64,000 bases of DNA from Microbacterium sp. AB. GTDB taxonomy: Bacteria > Actinomycetota > Actinomycetes > Actinomycetales > Microbacteriaceae. The notes under the pieces were generated by a model that saw only the letters and a list, made by a program, of their open reading frames with translations, did not search any database and had not been told where the DNA came from. Location of the stretch: positions 1,550,001-1,614,000 of the forward strand of contig NZ_CP118157.1 in assembly GCF_032878875.1 (NCBI RefSeq), written 5' to 3'. Shown here in pieces: positions 17,354-26,221 of the stretch (the stretch's first letter is position 1; every line of letters begins with the position of its first letter). Both the position numbers and the translations under genes were made by a program.

Positions 17354-18160
17354 ATGCCGGAGAACGCCCTCGGAGTCGCCGTCGCCCAGTTCTCGCCCCG
17401 TGCCGACCCGCACGCGAACCGGGAGGAGATCGCGTCCCTCGTCGTCCGCGCCGCGGCGCGCGGCGCCCGCGTCGTCGTGCTCCCCGAGTACTCGAGCTAC
17501 TTCGTCGATCCCTTCGACGCATCCGTCCTCGCGAACGCCGAGGCCCTCGACGGCGCCTTCGTGTCGTTCCTGCGGGGGCTCGCCGCCGCGCACGACGTCA
17601 CGATCGTGGCGGGGCTGCTCGAGAAGTCGGCGGATGGCGAGCGGGTGCGGAACACGGTGGTCGCGGCCGACGCCGGGGGAGTGCGCGCCGTGTACCGCAA
17701 GGCCCACCTGTACGACGCCTTCGGGCAGCGCGAGTCCGACTGGGTCGAGCCGGGTGACACCGCGGAGCCCGAGACCTTCGTGGTCGGCGGCCTCGTCTTC
17801 GGGCTCATGACCTGCTACGACCTGCGGTTCCCGGAGTCGGCCCGTCTCCTCGCCGACGCCGGGGTCGACGTCGCCGTCGTCCCCGCGCAGTGGGTGCGGG
17901 GACCGCTCAAGGAGCACCACTGGCGCACCCTGCTGCTGGCGCGGGCGATCGAGAACACGATCTACGTCGCGGCGGCCGACCACACCCCGCCGCTCGCCGT
18001 CGGCAACTCCCTGATCGTCGACCCCCAGGGGACGGCCGTCGCGAGCGTCGGGACGACGACGGACGTCGCCGTGGCGTTCCTGGAGCGTGCCGCCGTCGAC
18101 AACGTCCGTCGTGTGAACCCCGCGCTCGAGCTGCGTCGCTACCGCGTCGTCCCTCGCTGA
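17354..18160 (+). CDS. Carbon-nitrogen (nitrilase family) hydrolase
   Basis: The 268-residue protein has the complete nitrilase-superfamily triad: Glu45 in VVLPEYSSYF, Lys116 in VYRKAHLYDAFG and Cys154 in LMTCYDLRFPE. The size and the CYDLRFPE motif fit the omega-amidase / Nit-like amidohydrolase branch, which acts on small linear amides such as deaminated glutathione or alpha-ketoglutaramate; the substrate here cannot be told. TAGGCT at 17341-17346 is 7 nt before the ATG, so the mRNA is probably leaderless. It is convergent with the aminotransferase (8-nt gap). An aminotransferase next to an omega-amidase-like enzyme is a sensible metabolic pair. Confidence 0.88.
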   Translation: MPENALGVAVAQFSPRADPHANREEIASLVVRAAARGARVVVLPEYSSYFVDPFDASVLANAEALDGAFVSFLRGLAAAHDVTIVAGLLEKSADGERVRNTVVAADAGGVRAVYRKAHLYDAFGQRESDWVEPGDTAEPETFVVGGLVFGLMTCYDLRFPESARLLADAGVDVAVVPAQWVRGPLKEHHWRTLLLARAIENTIYVAAADHTPPLAVGNSLIVDPQGTAVASVGTTTDVAVAFLERAAVDNVRRVNPALELRRYRVVPR

Positions 18161-18168
18161 CCCCGGGG

Positions 18169-19371
18169 CTACGCGGAGAGCGCCCGCAGCCTCGACGCCG
18201 CCTCCTCGAGCACGTCGACGCGCTTGCAGGCGGCGAAGCGCACGAGCGTGGCGTACTCGGCGCGTCGCCGTGCGGTCACGAACGCGGTGAGCGGGATGGC
18301 CACGACGCCCGCGCGCTCGGGAAGCGTGCGGCAGAAGTCGCCGGCGTCCTCGGCGCCGAGGGGCGCGGCGTCGGCGACGGTGAAATAGGAGCCCTGCGGC
18401 GGGGAGACGTCGAAGCCCGCGGCCTCGAGACCTGCGCCGAGGATGTCCCGTTTGCCCTTCATATCCGACGCGAGGTCGTGGAAGAACCCATCCGGCAGCC
18501 GCAGGCCGGTGGCGATCGCCGGCTGGAAGGGGGATCCGTTCACGTAGGTGAGGAACTGCTTGACGGTCAGCACGGCGGTGAGCAGGTCGGCAGGCCCCGA
18601 GACCCAGCCGATCTTCCATCCGGTCGTGCGGAACGTCTTGCCGCCGGATGAGATGGCGAGGGTGCGCTCCGCCGCACCGGGCAGCGTCGCGATCGGCGTG
18701 TGCGCGACGTCGAACACGAGGTGCTCGTAGACCTCGTCCGTGACGATGACCGCGTCGTGGCGGTGTGCGAGACGCACGATCTCCTCGAGCACGGCGCGCT
18801 CGAAGACGGCCCCCGTCGGGTTGTGGGGATCGTTGACGAGGATGATCCGGGTGCGGTCGCTCACGGCCGCGGCGAGCTCGTCGAGGTCGGGCTGGAACCC
18901 GGGCCACCGCAGCGGCACCGTGCGGAGGGTCGCGCCGGAGAGGGCAACACACGCCGCGTACGAGTCGTAGTAGGGCTCGAAGACGACCACCTCGTCGTCC
19001 GGCCCGTCGACGAGGGCGAGGAGCGTCGCCGCGAGGGCCTCCGTCGCTCCCGCCGTGACGACGATCTCGCTCGTCGGATCGAGCCGCAGACCGTAGAAGC
19101 GCTGCTGATGCTCCGCGATGGCCTCGAGCAGGTCCGTGGTGCCGCGGCCCGGCGGGTACTGGTTGGCGCCGTGCGAGATCGCCGTGCGCGCCGCCTCGAG
19201 AACCGCCTCGGGGCCGTCCTCGTCGGGGAACCCCTGCCCCAGGTTGAGCGCCCCCGTCGCGGCCGCGAGCGCGGACATCTCCGCGAAGATCGTGGGCGCG
19301 ACCGATCCGTCCTCTCCGAGGAGACCCGCGCCCCGGGCGGCGCGCCTCCATGCTCCGTCGATGTGCGTCAC
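18169..19371 (-). CDS. Class I/II PLP-dependent aminotransferase
   Basis: The 400-residue fold-type I aminotransferase contains NLGQGFPDEDGP near the N-terminus, VTAGATEALAAT, NDPHNPTGAVF (substrate/cofactor binding Asn), VTDEVYEHLVFD (Asp and Tyr that contact PLP) and the Schiff-base lysine in SSGGKTFRTTGWKIGW. This arrangement matches DapC-like N-succinyldiaminopimelate aminotransferases and the kynurenine/glutamine transaminase group; the two cannot be separated by eye. GTG 19371 lies 6 nt after TAGCCT, indicating a leaderless mRNA. Confidence 0.88.
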   Translation of the reverse strand: MTHIDGAWRRAARGAGLLGEDGSVAPTIFAEMSALAAATGALNLGQGFPDEDGPEAVLEAARTAISHGANQYPPGRGTTDLLEAIAEHQQRFYGLRLDPTSEIVVTAGATEALAATLLALVDGPDDEVVVFEPYYDSYAACVALSGATLRTVPLRWPGFQPDLDELAAAVSDRTRIILVNDPHNPTGAVFERAVLEEIVRLAHRHDAVIVTDEVYEHLVFDVAHTPIATLPGAAERTLAISSGGKTFRTTGWKIGWVSGPADLLTAVLTVKQFLTYVNGSPFQPAIATGLRLPDGFFHDLASDMKGKRDILGAGLEAAGFDVSPPQGSYFTVADAAPLGAEDAGDFCRTLPERAGVVAIPLTAFVTARRRAEYATLVRFAACKRVDVLEEAASRLRALSA

Positions 19372-19432
19372 CCGCTCAGGCTACCCGCACGCAAAGTCAC
19401 GGATCCGGCATATCCTTCGCATAGGAACCACA

Positions 19433-19452
19433 CAGAGTGCGCGATCACTCTG
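19433..19452. promoter_or_regulatory. Inverted repeat in htrA leader
   Basis: CAGAGTG and CACTCTG form a perfect 7-bp inverted repeat with a 6-nt centre (CGCGAT), 26 nt before the htrA ATG and just after possible -10 hexamers (TATCCT at 19411, TAGGAA at 19422). It could be a repressor operator or a 5'-UTR stem. Confidence 0.4.
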
Positions 19453-19478
19453 AGGGGGACGTGGAAGAAGGAGCACCC

Positions 19479-21038
19479 ATGGACGACAACCAGCGTTCCG
19501 ACGAGACCCCGGAGCAGAACGAGGACCCTGCCGTTGCAGCCGGCGGCGAAGCGGCCGCGTCGGGCCAGCCGACGGCCGACCCCGGGCGAGCGCAGCAGCT
19601 CAACATCCCGCCGCGGCCTGCGCCGCCGACGGGCTATGGCGTGAACCCGGCCGCCCCGTCGCAGACGCCGCCGAGCGCGGCCTTCGGCGCGCAGAACGCC
19701 TACCAGGCGCACGCCGGCGGACAGCCCACTGCCGAGAACGGCCACCATGCGGGCGCGGCCTTCGGCGCGACGCAGCCGACCCAGCCTCTGCCCCGCGACG
19801 GAGAGCAGCCCGGATGGGCGCCCGCGCCTGTCGCGGAGAAGAAGAGGACGGGCGCGGGCAAGGTCGCCGCGGCCGTGCTCGTGGCCGCCCTCGTCGGCGG
19901 CGCCGCCGGGTTCGGCGGCAGCTGGGCCTGGAGCTCCCTCTCGGGCGGGACGAGCATCGCCTCGTCGTCGGGGACGTCGCCGAGCAACATCACGGTGAAC
20001 AACCCCGGCTCGGTGAACGAGGCGACCGCCATCGCCACCGAGGTGCTGCCCAGCGTGGTCACGATCGACGTCGCCGGCGCGTCGTCGTCGGGCAGCGGAT
20101 CGGGCGTGGTCCTGAGCGACGACGGGTACGTCGTCACCAACACCCACGTCGTCACGCTCGGCGGCACGGAGAGCGACGCCACGATCCGGGTCACGACGAG
20201 CGACGGGCACATCTACGACGCCACCGTCGTGGGAACCGACCCGACCTACGACCTCGCCGTGATCAAGCTCGAGGGCGCGTCCGACCTCACGCCCATCGAC
20301 TTCGCCGACTCCTCGCAGCTCAACGTCGGAGCGACGACCGTCGCCGTCGGCGCGCCGCTGGGACTCGCCAACACGGTGACGACGGGCATCGTCAGCGCCC
20401 TCAACCGCAGCATCGAGATCGCCTCGTCCGCCGCGCCCGAGGGTGACAGCACCGAGGACGACGACCAGGGCGACAGCTCGAGCCCCTGGTACTTCGACAT
20501 CCCGGGCCAGGAGGAGCAGCAGTCCCAGGCGACCGAGTCCATCGCGATCTCGGTCATCCAGACGGACGCGGCCATCAACCCCGGCAACTCGGGCGGTGCG
20601 CTCGTCGACAGCGAGGGCAAGCTCATCGGGCTCAACGTCGCCATCGCGACCGCGGACAGCACGTCGGAGGAGTCGGGCTCCATCGGCGTCGGGTTCGCGA
20701 TCCCGTCGAACATCGTCGAGCGCGTCGCGAACGAGATCGTCGAGACGGGCTCTGCCACGCACGGTCTGCTCGGCGCGAGCGTGCAGCCGTCGAGCCAGAT
20801 CGAGGGAGCCACCATCACGGGCGCCTACATCGCCGAGGTCGTCGGCGGCGGAGCCGCCGCGGAGGCCGGCCTACAGGAGGGCGACATCGTCACGGCCTTC
20901 GACGGAGCGCCCGTCTCCGACGCGGTCGATCTCACGGCGCAGGTGCGGGCCGCCGCGGCCGGCAGCGACGCGACCATCACGTACGTGCGCGACGGCGAGG
21001 AGTACACGGCGGACGTCACGCTCGGCACGCTCGAGTGA
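19479..21038 (+). CDS. HtrA/DegP-type membrane serine protease with PDZ domain
   Basis: The 519-residue protein starts with a disordered Pro/Ala/Gln-rich cytoplasmic region (residues 1-120), has one membrane segment (AAAVLVAALVGGAAGFGG, about 128-145) and then an S1C protease domain facing outward. The triad is visible as His in GYVVTNTHVVTLGG, Asp in DPTYDLAVIKLE and Ser in NPGNSGGALVDSEGK. A 20-residue acidic insert (EDDDQGDSSS) lies between the Asp and Ser regions. A C-terminal PDZ domain (about 420-515) contains EAGLQEGDIVTAFDGAPV. It probably degrades or refolds damaged envelope proteins. The ATG has AAGGAG 5 nt upstream. Confidence 0.92.
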   Translation: MDDNQRSDETPEQNEDPAVAAGGEAAASGQPTADPGRAQQLNIPPRPAPPTGYGVNPAAPSQTPPSAAFGAQNAYQAHAGGQPTAENGHHAGAAFGATQPTQPLPRDGEQPGWAPAPVAEKKRTGAGKVAAAVLVAALVGGAAGFGGSWAWSSLSGGTSIASSSGTSPSNITVNNPGSVNEATAIATEVLPSVVTIDVAGASSSGSGSGVVLSDDGYVVTNTHVVTLGGTESDATIRVTTSDGHIYDATVVGTDPTYDLAVIKLEGASDLTPIDFADSSQLNVGATTVAVGAPLGLANTVTTGIVSALNRSIEIASSAAPEGDSTEDDDQGDSSSPWYFDIPGQEEQQSQATESIAISVIQTDAAINPGNSGGALVDSEGKLIGLNVAIATADSTSEESGSIGVGFAIPSNIVERVANEIVETGSATHGLLGASVQPSSQIEGATITGAYIAEVVGGGAAAEAGLQEGDIVTAFDGAPVSDAVDLTAQVRAAAAGSDATITYVRDGEEYTADVTLGTLE

Positions 21039-21067
21039 CACGACGCTCGCCCCGTCCGGGCGAGCCG

Positions 21068-21119
21068 ACGAGAAGGACGCCGCCCCACCAGTACGCTCGT
21101 GGGGTGGCGTCCTTCTCGT
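21068..21119 (+). promoter_or_regulatory. 21-bp hairpin enclosing the next gene's start codon
   Basis: Arms 21068-21088 and 21099-21119 pair over 21 positions (20 Watson-Crick and one G-U at 21082/21105) around a 10-nt loop. The stem begins 30 nt after the htrA stop, and the GTG start (21104) of the glycerophosphotransferase lies in the 3' arm. It could end htrA transcription, block translation of the next gene, or both. Confidence 0.75.
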
Positions 21120-22366
21120 TCGGCGCGGGCAACGCGGCAAAGCTCCTGCGCCTCCCGCTCTACGGCCTCGGACGCCTCGTGACCCTGATCGTGCCGCGCA
21201 CGGACCGATGGGTGTTCGGCTGCGGCGCGGGCGTCGGCGACGGACCGCTGGAGATCTGGCGCATCGCCTCGTCCGAGGGGCGCGACACGGTGTGGCTCGC
21301 CGCCGACGAGGCGGAGGCGCGCGAGGCGGAGGCGCTCGGCATCCCCGCTCTCCCCAAGTTCTCGTGGCGCGGCTTCTGGGCGACCGCGCGCGGCGGCGTC
21401 CTCGTCGTCTCCTACGGGGCGGGCGACGTCAACCCGTACGCCGTGTCGGGAGGATTCCTCGCGCAGCTGTGGCACGGGATCCCGCTCAAGCGCATCGGCC
21501 TCGACTCCGCCGAGACCGTCCGCAGCGCGCTCCTCCCGGACTCCGCCGCCGTCTCCCGACTCCTGGCGTGGCTCTACCGCGGCGCCCAGCGGCGCATCAG
21601 CCTGATCCCCGCCGCATCGCACCTCGTGCGCGGTCGTCTCGAATCGGCGTTCGGCCTGCCCGACGGCCGTGTCGTCGTGACGGGGGAGCCGCGCGTCGAC
21701 GTGCTGAGCAGAGGCGGCGAGGACGACCGGCGTACGCGCGGGAGGGAGATCGTCCGGTCCGTCGTGGGGGATGCGCCCGACGGCGCGGCGCTCGTGCTCT
21801 ACGCGCCCACCTGGCGAGACGGCGACGTCGATCCGGCCGTCCCGGACGCCGCCGGGTGGCGTGAGATCGTCGACGCGCTCGATCGCGTGAACGCGGTGCT
21901 GCTCGTGCGCTCCCATCGGCTGGGCGAGGGCTCCTACACGCCCCCGTTCGCGACGGAGAGGGTGCGCGACCTGGGAGCGCACCGGCTTCGCGACGTCACC
22001 GCGGCGCTGCCGGGACTGGACGCCCTCGTCACCGACTACTCGTCGCTCGCGTACGACGCGGGGCTCGTCCCGCTGCCGGTGCTCTACCTCGCTCCCGACG
22101 TGGACGCGTATCGCTCCCGCCGGGGGTTCTACGGCTCCTATCGCGACGTCGCGGGCGACGACCACGCCACCGGATGGACGGAGCTGATCGCTCAGCTCGT
22201 GGCTCTCCGCGAGGATGCCGCAATCCGCGAGGACCGCACGGCGCGGTCTGCCAGACTGAGCGGACGCATGCACGCATTCCGCGACGGCGGCAATGCTCGA
22301 CGCGTGTACGACGCGATCATCGCGCGTCGCGGAGCGGGCCGCAGCCCGAGGAGAGGACGCCGATGA
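21104..22366 (+). CDS. CDP-glycerol glycerophosphotransferase family protein (1)
   Basis: The 420-residue protein carries the marks of the TagB/TagF-type polyol-phosphate transferase fold: LAQLWHGIPLKRIG, the GEPRVDVL sugar-phosphate element, LYAPTWRDGD and LVTDYSSLAYDAG. Such enzymes transfer glycerol-phosphate or related units from CDP-glycerol to cell-wall glycopolymers at the inner face of the membrane; the acceptor is unknown here. GTG 21104 (VASFSFGAGN) was chosen as it begins the conserved part; an earlier ATG at 21035 would add a non-conserved peptide and overlap the htrA stop. The start lies inside a strong hairpin. It is coupled to the next gene by an ATGA overlap. Confidence 0.85.
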   Translation: MASFSFGAGNAAKLLRLPLYGLGRLVTLIVPRTDRWVFGCGAGVGDGPLEIWRIASSEGRDTVWLAADEAEAREAEALGIPALPKFSWRGFWATARGGVLVVSYGAGDVNPYAVSGGFLAQLWHGIPLKRIGLDSAETVRSALLPDSAAVSRLLAWLYRGAQRRISLIPAASHLVRGRLESAFGLPDGRVVVTGEPRVDVLSRGGEDDRRTRGREIVRSVVGDAPDGAALVLYAPTWRDGDVDPAVPDAAGWREIVDALDRVNAVLLVRSHRLGEGSYTPPFATERVRDLGAHRLRDVTAALPGLDALVTDYSSLAYDAGLVPLPVLYLAPDVDAYRSRRGFYGSYRDVAGDDHATGWTELIAQLVALREDAAIREDRTARSARLSGRMHAFRDGGNARRVYDAIIARRGAGRSPRRGRR

Positions 22367-23793
22367 CCACTGCCCGGCTCGAACCGGACGGCACGCTTCT
22401 CGTCGTCGAGGGCGAGGGCCCGCGACCGCCTTCGGCGTTCCTGGAGGGCGCGCGGCTCCGCGTCGAGGGGAGGCTGACGGGACGGGGGAAGACCTGGAAG
22501 GCCCGCTTCCCGCTCACCGCCGCGCGCTGGGGCGGGGAGGAGCTGCCGCTGCCGTCCGGCCGCTACCGCATCGTCGTCGAGGGAGAGGAACCTCCCGAGC
22601 CGCTGCCGTCGCAGCTCGTCGGCGGGCTGCGCGCGACGATCGAGGGCGACGTGCTCGTCGTCGGCCCGCCCACGGACCCCGTCTACGACACGGCCGACGC
22701 ACAGGGGGCGCTCGAGCGGCGCTACCTCTCACGGGCGATCCCGCTCGAGGACGCCGTGTTCTTCGAGAGCTTCTACGGCCGTCACGCGAGCTGCAACCCG
22801 CTCGCGATCGACCGCGAGCTCGCCCGTCGTGCGCCGCACGTGACGCGCTACTGGAGCGTGGTCGACCTCTCGGTCGCCGTTCCGGAGGGCGCGGTGCCGG
22901 TCGTCGAGGGAAGCCCGGAGTGGTGGCGGGCGCGGAGCGTCTCGCGGCTGCTCGTCGTGAACGACTGGCTGCGTCGCGCGTTCGCCCGGCGTCCGGGGCA
23001 GCGCGTGCTGCAGACCTGGCACGGCACGCCCCTCAAGCGCCTCGCCCTGCATCGGCGCGGCTTCGCCCCGCGGCGCTGGGGCGCCACCCTCAAGGAGTCC
23101 CGCCGCTGGGACGTGCTCCTCGCTCAGAACCCCTACGCCGCGGGAATCCTCGGCAGGGCCTACGCGTTCCTCCGCAAGCCGGTCTGGGTCGAGGGCTATC
23201 CCCGCAACGACCGGCTCGTGACGGGAGATCCGCGTGCCGCGCGCGAGCGGCTGGGGATCGGCCCGGACGAGCGCGTGCTCCTCTACGCGCCGACATGGCG
23301 CGACGACCGCGAGGAGATCGTCGACTTCCTCGACCCGAGCGGGCTCGCGGTCGGCGCCGACGCGGTGGTGCTCGTCCGCGGCCATTCCCGGACCCTCATC
23401 CCCGGGCGCGACGTCACGGGCCCTCGTGTCGTCGACGTGACGGCGTATCCCGACACCGCCGAGCTGCTCCTCGCGGCGGACGCGCTCATCACCGACTACT
23501 CGTCCGTGATGTTCGACTTCAGCGTCACCGGCAAGCCCATGTACTTCCTCGTGCCCGACCTCGAGCACTATCGCGGCGAGCTGCGCGGCTTCTACTTCGA
23601 CCTCGCCGCGCACGCGCCGGGGCCGCTCGTGCGCGACGTGGACGAGCTCCTGGACGCGCTGGACGGCGACTCGTCGGAGTACGCCGGGAGGTACGAAGCC
23701 TGGCGTCGCCGGTTCAACGCGCGCGAGGACGGGCACGCCGCCGAGCGCGTCGTCGCCCGGATCCTCGACCAGGGCTTCGTCTCGCGCGGCTGA
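22363..23793 (+). CDS. CDP-glycerol glycerophosphotransferase family protein (2)
   Basis: The 476-residue protein has a 110-residue beta-rich N-terminal region not present in its neighbour, then the TagF-like catalytic part: FESFYGRHASCNPLAI, LQTWHGTPLKRLALHR, VEGYPRNDRLV, LYAPTWRDDREE and LITDYSSVMFDFSVTGKPM. The His of WHGTPLK and the DYSS region are the catalytic and CDP-binding positions in the family. ATG 22363 overlaps the previous stop (ATGA) and has GAGGAGAGG upstream. Together with the preceding gene it forms a two-gene unit for wall-polymer synthesis. It is convergent with the glycosyltransferase 6 nt downstream. Confidence 0.88.
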   Translation: MTTARLEPDGTLLVVEGEGPRPPSAFLEGARLRVEGRLTGRGKTWKARFPLTAARWGGEELPLPSGRYRIVVEGEEPPEPLPSQLVGGLRATIEGDVLVVGPPTDPVYDTADAQGALERRYLSRAIPLEDAVFFESFYGRHASCNPLAIDRELARRAPHVTRYWSVVDLSVAVPEGAVPVVEGSPEWWRARSVSRLLVVNDWLRRAFARRPGQRVLQTWHGTPLKRLALHRRGFAPRRWGATLKESRRWDVLLAQNPYAAGILGRAYAFLRKPVWVEGYPRNDRLVTGDPRAARERLGIGPDERVLLYAPTWRDDREEIVDFLDPSGLAVGADAVVLVRGHSRTLIPGRDVTGPRVVDVTAYPDTAELLLAADALITDYSSVMFDFSVTGKPMYFLVPDLEHYRGELRGFYFDLAAHAPGPLVRDVDELLDALDGDSSEYAGRYEAWRRRFNAREDGHAAERVVARILDQGFVSRG

Positions 23794-23799
23794 GCTCCG

Positions 23800-24918
23800 T
23801 CAGGGCAGCGGGGTGTTGCGGCCCGACAGCCGCGAGGTGTCGACCGTGTCGTGGGCTCCGCGGACCGCGCCGGTGAGGAAGCCCGTTCCCCAGGCCAGGT
23901 GCATCGTGGGGAGCACGGCCAGCAGCCATCCGCGTTCGCGGAGCCCGAAGCCCGGGCCGCGGGCCACGGCGGAGAACGCGACCACGAGGAGGACGTAGGC
24001 AGCGACCGGCAGGAGGACGGCGGGCGCCACGACGGCGAGCCACGGAAGGGCTGCTGCCGCCCCGGACGCGAGGAGCGCCCCGACGACGAGCGCGAGCGCG
24101 ATGAGGATCACGAGCGCGGGCGGGGCGAAGTACTTCAGCGCATTGCGGCGGCCGTAGCGGCGAAACAGCTCGCCGCGCCACCGGCCGGTCGCGAGGAACT
24201 GCTTCGCGAGCCGCGTCCAGCTCGAGCGCGGCCAGTACGTCACCGAGAGCGCGGGGTCGAACCAGACGCGGTAGCCCGCGGAGCGGATGCGCAGATTGAG
24301 CTCCCAGTCCTCGCCGCGCCGGATCGTCTCGTCGAAGAGGCCGACGTCGTCGAGCACGGCGCGCCGGATGACGCCGAGGTAGGCCGACTCCGCCTCGCCC
24401 TCGAGCGAGCCGCCGTGGTACGCCGCGCCGCCGAGCCCGATGGGGGAGTTGTACGCCCAGGCGACGGCTCGCTGGAACGGCGTCCGCCCGTCTGCGCGCA
24501 TCACGCCGCCCACGTTGCCTGCGCGCGTGCGGGCGAGCGTGTCGAGGGCGCGCGTCGCGTAGCCCGGCGTCAGCTCGGAGTGCGCGTCGACGCGCACGAT
24601 GGTGGGATGGGAGCTGGCGCGGATGGCCGCGTTGAGGCCCACGGGGATGTCGGCTGCGGGGTTCTCGACGAGGACGATGCGATCGTCCGCCGCCGCGAGC
24701 TCGTGCGCGAGCGCCGTGGTGCCGTCCGTCGAGGGCCCCAGTGCGAGCACGAGCTCGATGGGGCCGGGGACCTCCTGCGCGAGCGTCGTCTCGACGGCGC
24801 GCCGGAGGTAGCCGATCTCGTTGAGGACGGGCATCACGAACGACACGCCGGCGTCGGCCGCCACCTGCGTCGCGTCCCGGCGCGGCTGACGGGGGCCGAC
24901 GGCGGGATCGTTACGCAT
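23800..24918 (-). CDS. Family 2 glycosyltransferase with C-terminal membrane segments
   Basis: The 372-residue protein has a GT-A glycosyltransferase domain (residues 20-250) with VSFVMPVLNEIGYLRRA, the metal-binding RVDAHSEL in place of a DxD and the catalytic-base region RRGEDWELNLR. The C-terminal 120 residues contain about three to four hydrophobic helices (for example FAPPALVILIALALVVGALL), anchoring it to the membrane. It probably adds a sugar to a lipid-linked or wall polymer. ATG 24918 is 6 nt from GATGAT. It is divergent from the third glycerophosphotransferase, whose start is only 52 nt away. Confidence 0.87.
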   Translation of the reverse strand: MRNDPAVGPRQPRRDATQVAADAGVSFVMPVLNEIGYLRRAVETTLAQEVPGPIELVLALGPSTDGTTALAHELAAADDRIVLVENPAADIPVGLNAAIRASSHPTIVRVDAHSELTPGYATRALDTLARTRAGNVGGVMRADGRTPFQRAVAWAYNSPIGLGGAAYHGGSLEGEAESAYLGVIRRAVLDDVGLFDETIRRGEDWELNLRIRSAGYRVWFDPALSVTYWPRSSWTRLAKQFLATGRWRGELFRRYGRRNALKYFAPPALVILIALALVVGALLASGAAAALPWLAVVAPAVLLPVAAYVLLVVAFSAVARGPGFGLRERGWLLAVLPTMHLAWGTGFLTGAVRGAHDTVDTSRLSGRNTPLP

Positions 24919-24970
24919 TCGTCGATCATCCCATGTCGGTCGCCGGGAAGCCCCCGGGTAGCCTGGAGCG

Positions 24971-26197
24971 GTGGGTCTCGTGGGCGATGTGAAGAGAACG
25001 ACCGACTTCCTGCGGAAGGCCTTCACCTCCCGCCGCGCTCACCGCGCCGTGAGCCGCACCTTCGCGTCGAGGCCGCTGACGCCGCACCGCTTCCGGATCG
25101 CGGTCTACTTCGCGGACAGCGAGGTGAACATGTACCAGATGCGTCAGTGGTACGGGCCCCTGCGGAAGCTGGCGGAGCGCTGGCCCGTCGTCGTCATGGC
25201 GCGCAACGCGATGGGGGCCAAGGCCCTGCTCGACGACGGCGCGCTGCCGATCGCGTTCGTGCCCAGCGTGACGAGCGTGGAGCGCTTCCTCGACGCCCAG
25301 GACATCCGGATCGTGCTGTACGTGAACCAGAACACCCGGAACTTCCAGATGTTCCGCTACGGCGGGTGCTGGCACGTGTTCATCAACCACGGCGAGTCCG
25401 ACAAGATGTACATGACGACGAACCAGTACAAGGCGTACGACTTCGCGTTCGTGGCGGGCCAGGCGGCGCGCAACCGCCTGAGCCGGGTGCTGTGGGACTA
25501 CGACATCGACCGCCGGACGATCGAGATCGGCCGCCCGCAGGCCGACCACTACTCCGCGGACGTGCCGTACGCTCCCGACGATCGGACGGTGGTGCTCTAC
25601 GCGCCGACGTGGGAGGGCGACCGTCCGGCGGCCCGGTACGGATCGGTGGTCACGCACGGCGTCGAGCTCGTCGACGCGCTGCTCGCGACCGGCAGGCACC
25701 GCGTCGTCTACCGTCCGCACCCGCGCAGCGGCGTCGTCGACCGCGCGTTCGGCGAGGCGAACGCGCGCATCATCCAGGCCATCCGCACCGCGAACGAGAA
25801 GGACCCCTCCGCCCAGCACGTGTACGACGACGGGCCGGACCTCGGCTGGCAGCTGGCGGCGGCGGATGTGGCGATCGTCGACATCTCGGCGATGGTGTAC
25901 GACCGGCTGGCGGTCGGAAAGCCTCTTCTCATCACCCTTCCCGCCGATCCCGCCGCCGAGATCGACGAGGGCGGCTACCTGTCCGCGTGCGAGTGGCTCG
26001 AGCCGGAGGGGGCGCTGGACATCGTCGCCGAGATCGATCGCGTGCGCGCCGATCCCGAGGCGACCGAGCGGCTCGCCCACTGGGTCGAGCACTACTTCGG
26101 CGACACGACCCCGGGGGCGGCGACGGCGAAGTTCCACGCGGCCGTCGAGCAGCTCATGGCGAAGTGGGACGACTGGAACGCACGCGCGGGCGCGTGA
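24971..26197 (+). CDS. CDP-glycerol glycerophosphotransferase family protein (3)
   Basis: The 408-residue protein is a more divergent member of the same family. It has FRIAVYFADSEVNMYQMRQW near the N-terminus, FINHGESDKMYM at the place of the WHGTPLK motif, VLYAPTWEGD, VVYRPHPRSGVVD and VAIVDISAMVYDRLAVGKPL in place of TDYSS. The conserved core suggests a nucleotide-activated polyol-phosphate or sugar transferase, though its donor may differ from the two upstream paralogues. GTG 24971 is 6 nt after TAGCCT (leaderless). It is convergent with the exonuclease gene. Confidence 0.82.
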   Translation: MGLVGDVKRTTDFLRKAFTSRRAHRAVSRTFASRPLTPHRFRIAVYFADSEVNMYQMRQWYGPLRKLAERWPVVVMARNAMGAKALLDDGALPIAFVPSVTSVERFLDAQDIRIVLYVNQNTRNFQMFRYGGCWHVFINHGESDKMYMTTNQYKAYDFAFVAGQAARNRLSRVLWDYDIDRRTIEIGRPQADHYSADVPYAPDDRTVVLYAPTWEGDRPAARYGSVVTHGVELVDALLATGRHRVVYRPHPRSGVVDRAFGEANARIIQAIRTANEKDPSAQHVYDDGPDLGWQLAAADVAIVDISAMVYDRLAVGKPLLITLPADPAAEIDEGGYLSACEWLEPEGALDIVAEIDRVRADPEATERLAHWVEHYFGDTTPGAATAKFHAAVEQLMAKWDDWNARAGA

Positions 26198-26221
26198 GGC
26201 AGCCGTTCCCGTCTCCGCCGC

